Below are positions 46,334 through 53,643 of a DNA stretch of 54,404 nt, one piece after another; within the stretch, counting starts at the first letter, position 1, and each line of letters starts with the position of its first letter. A program made the position numbers and the translations under genes. The notes beneath the pieces were generated by a model. The model was not told the origin of the DNA, ran no database searches, and saw nothing but the letters and a program-made list of their open reading frames with translations. The stretch comes from a virus. The stretch is from the IMG/VR virus record IMGVR_UViG_3300043446_000267, positions 1 to 54,404 of that record, one strand, 5' to 3'.

Positions 46334-47154
46334 AAAAAATCAGATACATTCAATGTGAATGGCTGTTCATATTCATGTTGGCAGTGAACGCATGTAATTT
46401 TCAATGGTTTGATTTCACTAGTTTCACGCAAAGAAATAACATGGTTACGTAGTGTATCAAACACTTTCTTGTCACAATTCTTCAAGTAATCTAAAATGTG
46501 ATTGGAATCATCTACTGTAATTTCTGGTGTTTTAACTTCTCTGATTCCTTTAGCTACTACCCTAAAGCTCAATTCATTCACTTTTCCTAATACTCTGCTA
46601 GTAGCTTCATTTTGTTCATCTACATCTTCAATAGAACGAGCATTAATCATTTCTCTTTGGACTTCAAATTGAGCCATGTTACCTTCGTTAATCTCACTCA
46701 ATGATAGTGGGCGGAATGTAAAAGATAAGTCTCCGACAAACAACTCTTTATCGTAATCTCCGGGTTTGATGGATGCTAACAAACCCATTAAGTTCAACCC
46801 AAACTTGTTTGTTTCTTTACAGCTAACACAGTCTGATTCGATATCCATTTCACTACCAACACTTGCGGCTCTAATAGCAATCAACACTGCGTCTAAATCA
46901 ATACTGTTTAGTTTGTCGGGATTAATGATGTTTGGAACACAGCTACGAATGATTTCAACTACGGCTGATCCGTTGAACAATGCATCAGGTGTTTTTGCAG
47001 TTACTTCATCAATAGCTGTCATAGGATAGATGGGTAATTCACCATTATCTGGAATTCTTACGGTCATTTCATCATAGAACTGTCCTCCGCTTGGTAGCTT
47101 TAAGTACATTGCAGGTCTACGGAAATATTGCTTTAGTGGGTTTATATCGTTCAT
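46327..47154 (-). CDS. T4 gp26/gp51-family baseplate hub assembly protein, likely tail-assembly chaperone (G-type)
   Basis: This is a 275-aa protein. PAMYLKLPSGGQFYD, VRIPDNGELPIYPMTAIDE and TPDALFNGSAVVEII are typical of the T4_baseplate (gp26/gp51) family. Two CxxC pairs (C109/C112 and C255/C258) may bind one zinc. It ends VSDFFE, where gat-ttt-ttc-gaa-taa carries a T-TTT-TTC slippery heptamer. With the -1 extension and the adjacent divergent tape measure gene, this looks like the chaperone pair that coats the tape measure during tail assembly. The start has GGAGA upstream and a divergent late promoter. Confidence 0.8.
   Translation of the reverse strand: MNDINPLKQYFRRPAMYLKLPSGGQFYDEMTVRIPDNGELPIYPMTAIDEVTAKTPDALFNGSAVVEIIRSCVPNIINPDKLNSIDLDAVLIAIRAASVGSEMDIESDCVSCKETNKFGLNLMGLLASIKPGDYDKELFVGDLSFTFRPLSLSEINEGNMAQFEVQREMINARSIEDVDEQNEATSRVLGKVNELSFRVVAKGIREVKTPEITVDDSNHILDYLKNCDKKVFDTLRNHVISLRETSEIKPLKITCVHCQHEYEQPFTLNVSDFFE
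46333..46339 (-). promoter_or_regulatory. Slippery heptamer T-TTT-TTC (candidate -1 frameshift site)
   Basis: In the zero frame the codons read GAT TTT TTC GAA TAA, so the heptamer fits X-XXY-YYZ exactly and sits one codon before the stop. Slippage to -1 continues ...TTT TTT CGA ATA AGG into an open frame. Confidence 0.75.
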
Positions 47155-47182
47155 TTGTTCTCCAAAACGTATTTTTTTAGGT

Positions 47183-47190
47183 CATAAATA
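47183..47190 (+). promoter_or_regulatory. Late promoter CATAAATA of the tape measure gene
   Basis: It matches TATAAATA at 7 of 8 positions. The predicted leader of about 17 bases contains TTGGTGAA before the ATG at 47213. It lies 5 bases from an opposite-strand late promoter. Confidence 0.6.
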
Positions 47191-47195
47191 CTACA

Positions 47196-47203
47196 TATTT
47201 ATT
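47196..47203 (-). promoter_or_regulatory. Late promoter AATAAATA of the gp26-family gene, divergent
   Basis: On the minus strand the motif matches TATAAATA at 7 of 8 positions. The predicted start at about 47190 lies inside the opposite promoter's motif. The leader to 47154 contains GGAGA. Confidence 0.55.
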
Positions 47204-47212
47204 TGGTGAAAT

Positions 47213-50026
47213 ATGGCTGATAATAATCTTAACTCTGAACAAATGGCTGAACTCTTTGAGAAGCTGAACCGCCTATTGGGCGATAGTACTGCACTCATGT
47301 CTGACGAGCAAAAAGCTAAAAAACAGTCAATAGAACAAGAGTACGACCGAATCAAGCAACTAGAAAAATCCGGTAAAGCCGAAGACATGAAGATGGCTGC
47401 GGAACTAAAGCACAAGATTCAAGTTGACTTGAATACAAAAGCCAAAGACGAAAACACCAAAAAAGTACGTCAAGCAACTATTCAAATAGATGAACAGTTA
47501 GCACTATTAAAAGCACGTAACAGTGAAGACCGTAGAGAACTTGCTGAGAAACAAAGTCAGTTAGATAAAGCCAGAGCAATCGAGGACTTCAAAAACAAGA
47601 TTGCTAAAATGGGCGCTGACAAGACAGGTACCATTTTAAACGGTATCACTGCAATGGGAAGTTTTGCTAACAAAACTTTCTTGGATAGTACAAAGGGTCA
47701 AAGTAAGTATGGTGAAGCATTAGATTCTGGTGCTAACAAATTAATGGGATTGAGTATCCTGTTTGGACCTTTCGGCAAAGCAGTTACTTTTGCCGGTGCT
47801 GGCTTGTTGAAGTTGGCAGCGATGGGTCTCAAGCACAACGAGGAGATGAACAAAGCCTATGAGAATCTAAGCGAGTTCGGACAAGTTGATTCTAGCGGAA
47901 TACCTCAGTTATTTAAAAACCTACAAAATGCCGGTTTCGTAATGAAAGACATGGACAAGTTCCAGGGAATTATGAAAGAGTCCAGCAAGGATCTTGCTTA
48001 TTTGGGTAACACTGCGGCTGAAGGTCAAAAAGCAATTACTGACTTGTATGGCAAGACATTAAATGATACTACACAAAGAACGTTAAAAAACTTAGGCTAC
48101 ACTAATGAGCAAGCACTAAAAACATACATCAACTACTCAACCAACTTGTCTAGATTGGGGTTGATGCAAGGGCGTACACAAGAACAAGTTCAAAAAGAAT
48201 CATTAAGATATGCCGGCACACTAGATGAGTTATCAAAACTTACAGGTGCACAGCGTGATGAATTACAAGAACGTCAACGCAGAGCAGAGCAAGATATCAA
48301 GTATAGAATTGCAATGGCACGAGCTACACCCGAAATGCAAGAACAAATTAGAATGATGTCTCAAAGCGTTGCAGGTGGTGGTGAAGAATTTGCCGCAGGC
48401 GTTCGTGAAATGATTGCTAACGGTGGTAATGCTGTTACTGAAACTGGTATCAAGTTACAACTAAACACAGCTGGAGCTGCATCTAGAATTATCAGACAAT
48501 TCAATAGAGGTGAGATTGATTATTTTACCGCAAGCAAACAACTAGCTGAAGCAATGGATAAACGTGACAAATCAATGCGTAATGCTACTGTAGTTAGTGG
48601 AGAAGTCGCGGCTCAGTATGGTCAAACTGCTGAGACTATGGATTGGACTAACTTGATGCTTAATAAGAGTGCTGATGCTAGAGCTAGAATTGAACAAGAT
48701 GCGGCACTACAAGCGTCAGGTCAAATGGACGCACAACGCTCGGCAGAAACTACTCGTCAAATCAATGAACGCAAAGCCGAACAAGCAAAAGATAAATTGG
48801 CTCAAATTGTTGGTAAAGGTATTTCTCCTGCAATGGAGAAATTAGAAATTGTAACTCACGAGTTGGCTAAGACATTTGCTAAAATTTTAAAGATGCTCCC
48901 ATTTGGTCCTGACTTAACTGAAGCGTTTCAATCACGTGAAGAAAAGCTATCAGAAAAAGAACAGAAGATGAAGGAAGTTCAAGAGAAGTTAGCAAGAGCC
49001 AAAGCATCTCATCATAACAAACAGACTGTTATGTATGAAGCACAATTAGAAAAACTAACAAAAGAAATTGAAGACCTTAAAGGTAATGGTCAGATGGGTG
49101 CACCTGCAGAACTAGGACCTACGTCTTCAATGGGTAACTATTTGCGTAAAGTGGCTCAAGTTGAGTCAGGTGGCAAAGCAGGCTCAAAAGCAGGAACATC
49201 ATCGGCTGCTGGGTTGTTTCAATTTACCGAAAGTACATGGAATCAAACAGTTAAAGAAATGGGTAAGAACTATTCATCATCTGATAGATTCGATCCAAAG
49301 AAAGCCGCAGAAGTTGCACAGTACTTTACACAAAAACAATCAGGACAACTAGAAAAGACTTTAGGTAGAAAACCATCAGATGGTGAGTTATATATGGCTC
49401 ACTTCTTAGGCGCGGGTGGTGCTATAAAGTTCTTGTCAGCAATGCAAAAGAATCCAAATGGTCCTTCTTCTGAGGGTGCAACAGCTGACCAAATGAATGC
49501 TAACAAGTCAATCTTCTATGAAGATGGTGGCAAGGGAAAAATGCGAACATTAAGCGAAGTATATGGCTTGATGAGCAAAAAGTTAGATAAAGCTGGTGAT
49601 ATTATCACTGCTGGTAAAGGTGGAAAAGACTTAGCTAGTATTCAGGCAATGAGAACAGGTGGATTAATTTCAGGTCCAACTAGTGGATATCCGGTAATGC
49701 TTCATGGTAATGAAGTTGTTATACCAATGGATGATTCGTCTAGCTTGCGAAATGTTCAGAAAACGTCACTAGATAAGCTAACATCGTCAGATAGTGGAAC
49801 AGCTTCTTCCCCGGATGCATCTAATGCAATGATTGCATTGACTTCAAAATTGGACTCTATGCTTGAGTATATGCGTAAATCTAGTCCTACAGTAACAGCT
49901 TCACAGCCAACCGGTGATATAAAAGTAATCGCTGACACATTGGCAAGTAAAATGGATTCAGTTATCGAATACCTACATAAATCGAGCAGTACACAAGAAC
50001 AACTATTACAACATGCTCGTAATTAA
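47213..50026 (+). CDS. Tail tape measure protein with lytic transglycosylase (SLT) domain
   Basis: This is a 937-aa protein. Residues 1-130 are highly charged helix/coiled coil. A hydrophobic glycine-rich segment is at ~165-200 (LMGLSILFGPFGKAV). Long helical parts follow to ~630. At ~635-760 is an SLT-type domain: YLRKVAQVESGGKAG (candidate catalytic Glu), SSAAGLFQFTESTWNQ, then GELYMAHFLGAGGAIKFL. The end has RTGGLISGPTSGYPVMLHGN, the usual C-terminal motif of tape measures. It sets tail length and, after ejection, probably opens peptidoglycan. T4 gp29 (590 aa) lacks such an enzyme domain. It is paired divergently with the predicted chaperone genes. Confidence 0.85.
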   Translation: MADNNLNSEQMAELFEKLNRLLGDSTALMSDEQKAKKQSIEQEYDRIKQLEKSGKAEDMKMAAELKHKIQVDLNTKAKDENTKKVRQATIQIDEQLALLKARNSEDRRELAEKQSQLDKARAIEDFKNKIAKMGADKTGTILNGITAMGSFANKTFLDSTKGQSKYGEALDSGANKLMGLSILFGPFGKAVTFAGAGLLKLAAMGLKHNEEMNKAYENLSEFGQVDSSGIPQLFKNLQNAGFVMKDMDKFQGIMKESSKDLAYLGNTAAEGQKAITDLYGKTLNDTTQRTLKNLGYTNEQALKTYINYSTNLSRLGLMQGRTQEQVQKESLRYAGTLDELSKLTGAQRDELQERQRRAEQDIKYRIAMARATPEMQEQIRMMSQSVAGGGEEFAAGVREMIANGGNAVTETGIKLQLNTAGAASRIIRQFNRGEIDYFTASKQLAEAMDKRDKSMRNATVVSGEVAAQYGQTAETMDWTNLMLNKSADARARIEQDAALQASGQMDAQRSAETTRQINERKAEQAKDKLAQIVGKGISPAMEKLEIVTHELAKTFAKILKMLPFGPDLTEAFQSREEKLSEKEQKMKEVQEKLARAKASHHNKQTVMYEAQLEKLTKEIEDLKGNGQMGAPAELGPTSSMGNYLRKVAQVESGGKAGSKAGTSSAAGLFQFTESTWNQTVKEMGKNYSSSDRFDPKKAAEVAQYFTQKQSGQLEKTLGRKPSDGELYMAHFLGAGGAIKFLSAMQKNPNGPSSEGATADQMNANKSIFYEDGGKGKMRTLSEVYGLMSKKLDKAGDIITAGKGGKDLASIQAMRTGGLISGPTSGYPVMLHGNEVVIPMDDSSSLRNVQKTSLDKLTSSDSGTASSPDASNAMIALTSKLDSMLEYMRKSSPTVTASQPTGDIKVIADTLASKMDSVIEYLHKSSSTQEQLLQHARN

Positions 50027-50027
50027 C

Positions 50028-50035
50028 GATAAATA
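50028..50035 (+). promoter_or_regulatory. Late promoter GATAAATA of gp20, predicted leaderless
   Basis: It matches TATAAATA at 7 of 8 positions and is followed by exactly 5 bases and then ATG. In T4 the start lies 6 bases after the final A, which here is the A of the start codon. No Shine-Dalgarno sequence is present. Confidence 0.55.
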
Positions 50036-50040
50036 TCACT

Positions 50041-51804
50041 ATGTCTTATAAGAAACGTTTTTCCGCCCCAAATACTACGGGTGCTTTAAGCCCAATCTCA
50101 GGTGCTAACAGTAACCAAGGAGCTTGGAATAGTTCTCCTGCCACTGCTTCTTGGAGTAATGACAATTTTGGATACAAGAACTATCAAAGCCGCTTACCTG
50201 AGATTTATACAGGACACCCAAATCGTATTGAACGTTATAATCAATATGAAATGATGGATGTTGATGCGGAAATCAACGCATGTTTAGATATCATTGCAGA
50301 GTTCTCAACACAGAAAAACGAACAAAATAATACTCCGTTTGAAATTACTTTTCACGAAGATCCAACTCCGCATGAAGTTGAACTTATTAAAAAGCAACTT
50401 CAACAGTGGTGTAAACTAAACGAATTTGACACAAGAGTTTTTAAAATTTTTAGAAACGCACTAAAGTACGGCGACCAAGTGTTTGTTAGAGACCCAGAAA
50501 ACTTCAAGTTGTATTGGGTTGACATGACTAAGGTTACAAAAGTAATTGTTAACGAAAGTGAAGGTAAGAAGCCAGAACAGTATGTTATCAAAGACATTAA
50601 TCCAAACTTACAGAATTTAAGTGTAGCAGAAAAAGTTAGTACTGACTTCAATACTCCATCAGGTCCCGGTGGATTTACTGCACCATCCAATTATACAATG
50701 CCAAACACCCCCGGAACATCAGGTTCTAGATTTCAATTGGGCATCAACGAAGCAGCTATCGATGCTAAACATGTTGTTCATTTGAGTCTAACAGAGGGTT
50801 TAGATAGATACTGGCCGTTCGGTCAATCTGTTTTAGAGAACATCTTTAAAGTCTATAAACAAAAAGAACTATTAGAAGATGCGATTCTTATCTATCGTAT
50901 AAGTCGTGCTCCTGAGCGTAGAGTTTTCAAGATTGACGTTGGTAATATGCCAAGTCACATGGCTATGGCTTTCGTTGACCGTATTAAGAATGAGATTCAT
51001 CAACGTAGAATCCCATCAGTTCAAGGTGGGCAATCATCTTTTGATGCAACATATAATCCATTGAGCATCAACGAAGATTACTTTTTCCCTGTGACTGCTG
51101 ATGGTCGCGGTTCAGATGTAACTACACTTGCAGGTGGTAGTAATTTAGGTGAGATTGACGACTTGCGTTATTTCAACAACAGACTAGCAAGAGGCTTACG
51201 TGTGCCAGCTAGTTACTTGCCGCAAGGTCCTGAAGATAACCCGATTGCAATGAATGACGGTAGAGTTGGAACAGCAATGATTCAAGAGTTCCGTTTTAAT
51301 CAATACTGTGAACGTCTACAAAAGTACATTTGCCAACGTTTAAATGACGAATTTAAGTTGTTTATGCGTTACAGGGGCTTCAATATCGATTCAGGTTTGT
51401 TCGATATTAAGTTCAATGCACCTCAAAACTTTGCAAGCTATCGCCAATCAGAGTTAGACACCGCAAGAGTTACGGTGTTCCAGACTATGGAAGCGTTCCC
51501 ATACATGAGTAAACGTTTTGCTATGCAACGATTCTTAGGCTTAACTGAAGAAGAAATCGAAGAAAACAGCAAAATGTGGCTCGAAGAAAGAGAAAAACCA
51601 GAAGAATCTGAAACATCTGGTAGCGATTTGCGTAGTATTGGTATTAGTCCAGGCGACATTGATACTGATTTGGAAGACGCTGAAAACATGGGAAATGAAG
51701 AAGGTATGGATATGAACATGCCACCTGAAGGAGCCCCTGCTGTAGGCGGACCTGAAATGATGCCAGGTGGACCAGCCGGCGGTGGTATGCCACCAGCAAT
51801 GTAA
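50041..51804 (+). CDS. 20: Portal vertex protein gp20
   Basis: This is a 587-aa protein with the gp20 hallmarks: YNQYEMMDVDAEINACLDII, FRNALKYGDQVFVRD, LTEGLDRYWPFGQSVLENI, ILIYRISRAPERRVFKIDVG, then LARGLRVPASYLPQG. It forms the dodecameric portal where packaging starts and the tail attaches. T4 gp20 is 524 aa; the extra length is partly a C-terminal low-complexity tail rich in E, M, P and G. It is the first gene of the head module. Confidence 0.95.
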   Translation: MSYKKRFSAPNTTGALSPISGANSNQGAWNSSPATASWSNDNFGYKNYQSRLPEIYTGHPNRIERYNQYEMMDVDAEINACLDIIAEFSTQKNEQNNTPFEITFHEDPTPHEVELIKKQLQQWCKLNEFDTRVFKIFRNALKYGDQVFVRDPENFKLYWVDMTKVTKVIVNESEGKKPEQYVIKDINPNLQNLSVAEKVSTDFNTPSGPGGFTAPSNYTMPNTPGTSGSRFQLGINEAAIDAKHVVHLSLTEGLDRYWPFGQSVLENIFKVYKQKELLEDAILIYRISRAPERRVFKIDVGNMPSHMAMAFVDRIKNEIHQRRIPSVQGGQSSFDATYNPLSINEDYFFPVTADGRGSDVTTLAGGSNLGEIDDLRYFNNRLARGLRVPASYLPQGPEDNPIAMNDGRVGTAMIQEFRFNQYCERLQKYICQRLNDEFKLFMRYRGFNIDSGLFDIKFNAPQNFASYRQSELDTARVTVFQTMEAFPYMSKRFAMQRFLGLTEEEIEENSKMWLEEREKPEESETSGSDLRSIGISPGDIDTDLEDAENMGNEEGMDMNMPPEGAPAVGGPEMMPGGPAGGGMPPAM

Positions 51805-51812
51805 GATAAATA
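51805..51812 (+). promoter_or_regulatory. Late promoter GATAAATA of the 73-aa gene, predicted leaderless
   Basis: It starts just past the gp20 stop codon and is followed by 5 bases and then ATG at 51818. Spacing and motif are identical to those before gp20, and again no ribosome site is seen. Confidence 0.55.
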
Positions 51813-51817
51813 ATATT

Positions 51818-52039
51818 ATGAAATTATTCGAAATGTTTGACCCAGCAGTTCCCGGTTATCAAGATACCGAGAATGATAACTCACGTGTAAAGTGGAAAGA
51901 AACACGTAAGACCAAGTTAACATTGCGTCAAATCCGTAAATTACGTAAAATGAATGACGTTCGTAACTATGAAAAAGCACAGACATTGAAGAAAATTCGT
52001 AAGCAATATGAAGTGGTTGCCGAGCAACCTCCTATGTAA
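51818..52039 (+). CDS. Small basic head-module protein of unknown function
   Basis: This is a 73-aa protein starting MKLFEMFDPAVPGYQDTE and continuing with a strongly basic helix (ETRKTKLTLRQIRKLRKMND, then KAQTLKKIRKQYE). The ATG at 51818 is chosen over an upstream in-frame ATG at 51767, inside gp20, because a late promoter lies between them. It sits between gp20 and the gp67-like gene, so a prohead-core or packaging role is likely from position. A basic partner for the very acidic next protein is an attractive idea but unproven. Confidence 0.7.
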   Translation: MKLFEMFDPAVPGYQDTENDNSRVKWKETRKTKLTLRQIRKLRKMNDVRNYEKAQTLKKIRKQYEVVAEQPPM

Positions 52040-52063
52040 AACACATATTCTATACGAAAACGT

Positions 52064-52095
52064 AAAAAAATAGCACTTATTGTGCTATTTTTTTT
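52064..52095 (+). terminator. Strong (bidirectional) rho-independent terminator
   Basis: AAAAAAATAGCAC-TTATT-GTGCTATTTTTTTT: a 6-bp core stem extended by A-T pairs, with eight T residues. It ends the gp20/73-aa transcript and is followed by a new late promoter. The core stem repeats that at 40838-40858. Confidence 0.85.
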
Positions 52096-52102
52096 GATAC
52101 CC

Positions 52103-52110
52103 ACTAAATA
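52103..52110 (+). promoter_or_regulatory. Late promoter-like ACTAAATA upstream of gp67-like gene
   Basis: It matches TATAAATA at 6 of 8 positions and lies 8 bases after the terminator T run. The leader to 52148 contains CAGGAGAA, a strong ribosome site. The sequence ACTAAATAAAA also occurs at 40842-40852. Confidence 0.5.
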
Positions 52111-52147
52111 AAATTACACAAGCCATTTCTAATCAGGAGAACAAATA

Positions 52148-52981
52148 ATGGATAACAAAAAATTTGAACAACTTATTGATTTGATTATCAATGAGAATGA
52201 AGAACAAGCTCGTGCATTATTCCATGATATCGTAGTTGAAAAAAGCCGCGAAATCTATGAGTCAATGATGGACGATGAAGAAACTGTTGAAGAATCACAA
52301 GAAGGTGATGAAGAAGCAGTTGAAGAAGGTCTAGAAGGCGCTGACCAAGTTGGCGGTTTGATGGACGAAATCGGTGCTGAAGAAGAAGGTCTAGGCGAAG
52401 ACGAAGATGAATTCGCTGACATCGAAGTTGACGGCGAAGAAGGTCTAGGCGATGAAGAAGGTCTAGGCGGTGAAGAAGAATTAGAAGACCGTGTTGTTGA
52501 TTTGGAAGACAAGCTAGATGAATTGATGGCTGAGTTCGAAGAATTGATGGCAGGTGAAGAAGGCGGCGAAGAAGAATTCGGCGGCGAAGAAGAAATCGGC
52601 GGCGAAGAAGACTTCGGCGGCGAAGAAGAAATGTCAGACGAAATGATGGAAGCTGTACAGTTGCAGAAAGTTTCTGTAACACACGGTGACAACGGACAAA
52701 ACACAAAGTCAATCGTTTCTGGTGGTCCTAAAGTTGGTGGTAACGGTGCTAAAGCTGTTCAAGCTGGTGGCGAATCAACTAAAGGTGGAACACAAGGCGG
52801 TTTGTTGAACCCAACAACTAAAGACTTGCCAGGCGCTGGTTCATTCAAGAATGCTCCAGGTAAAGGTAACTTCTCTGAAAAGGGTGAATCAGTTGCTAAG
52901 CCAAAAGCAGGTGACAACGGTCAAAACACAAAATCAATCACTAGTGAGTCACGCAAGACCACTAAGAAGATTGTTAAGTAA
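52148..52981 (+). CDS. 67: gp67-like prohead core protein, highly acidic
   Basis: This is a 277-aa protein. The N-terminal helix KKFEQLIDLIINENEEQARA resembles the start of T4 gp67 (LIEAIKSNDLVAARKLFAEA) and, as there, is followed by a long acidic tract. The tract carries GGEE(E/D)(F/I) repeats and an acidic coiled segment. The C-terminal ~110 residues are different: lysine/glycine-rich, with GDNGQNTKSI occurring twice. T4 gp67 is 80 aa and is degraded or processed by gp21. The order 20-67-21-22 is as in T4. Homology is judged from composition, N-terminal pattern and position. Confidence 0.65.
   Translation: MDNKKFEQLIDLIINENEEQARALFHDIVVEKSREIYESMMDDEETVEESQEGDEEAVEEGLEGADQVGGLMDEIGAEEEGLGEDEDEFADIEVDGEEGLGDEEGLGGEEELEDRVVDLEDKLDELMAEFEELMAGEEGGEEEFGGEEEIGGEEDFGGEEEMSDEMMEAVQLQKVSVTHGDNGQNTKSIVSGGPKVGGNGAKAVQAGGESTKGGTQGGLLNPTTKDLPGAGSFKNAPGKGNFSEKGESVAKPKAGDNGQNTKSITSESRKTTKKIVK
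52562..52633 (+). repeat. Four tandem 18-bp repeats in the gp67-like gene
   Basis: The unit ggcggcgaagaagaattc and three variants follow without gaps and encode GGEEEF, GGEEEI, GGEEDF and GGEEEM. Copy number is likely to vary between strains. Confidence 0.9.
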
Positions 52982-52995
52982 GGATACCTGAGAAA

Positions 52996-53631
52996 ATGGC
53001 TTTGTATCTCAGAGAGAACCTAACATTCGACAATGCTAATATCATTGTTGAAAGTGAAGGTGACGGTAGTAAGAAGTCCCTTTATATGAAGGGAATCTTC
53101 ATCCAGGGCGGGGTAAAGAACGCTAATGAGCGTGTTTACCCTGTTTCCGAAATCGAATCTGCTGTCGATTCTCTTAATGAACAAATCAAAACAGGCTATT
53201 CAGTCTTAGGTGAAGTTGACCACCCAGATGATTTAAAAATTAACTTAGACCGCGTATCACATATGATTACTCAAATGTGGATGGATGGACCAAATGGTTT
53301 CGGTAAGTTAAAGATTTTGCCAACTCCAATGGGACAGTTAGTGTCTACAATGTTGGAGAGTGGTGTAAAGCTAGGCGTTTCAAGTCGTGGTAGCGGTAAC
53401 GTGAGTGACTTGGACGGTAGAGTTAGTGACTTTGAAATAGTCACGGTTGATATTGTCGCCCAACCTAGTGCTCCTAATGCTTATCCTAAAGCAATCTATG
53501 AAGGAATGATGAATATGCGTCATGGTCATAGAATGTTGGATATTGCAAAAGACGCACAACAAGACAAAAAAGTACAGAGATACCTACAAGAGGAAGTAAC
53601 TCGCCTCATCAAGGATCTCAAAATTAAATAA
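52996..53631 (+). CDS. 21: Prohead maturation protease gp21
   Basis: This is a 211-aa protein. The catalytic His lies in LGEVDHPDD and the Ser in LGVSSRGSG; the herpesvirus-assemblin-type fold is supported by FIQGGVKNANERVYP and IVTVDIVAQPSAPNAYPKAI. It cleaves scaffold and head proteins after prohead assembly. Its length equals T4 gp21 (212 aa). Its start lies 14 bp after the gp67-like stop. Confidence 0.93.
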   Translation: MALYLRENLTFDNANIIVESEGDGSKKSLYMKGIFIQGGVKNANERVYPVSEIESAVDSLNEQIKTGYSVLGEVDHPDDLKINLDRVSHMITQMWMDGPNGFGKLKILPTPMGQLVSTMLESGVKLGVSSRGSGNVSDLDGRVSDFEIVTVDIVAQPSAPNAYPKAIYEGMMNMRHGHRMLDIAKDAQQDKKVQRYLQEEVTRLIKDLKIK

Positions 53632-53643
53632 GGGGATACCAGC

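Noticed and set aside
52188-52712. Long antisense frames (149 and 174 aa) over the gp67-like gene
   Set aside because: They are mirror images of the GAA/GGC repeat codons (poly Ser/Pro/Arg/Leu); the sense strand has a clear promoter, ribosome site and T4 gene order.
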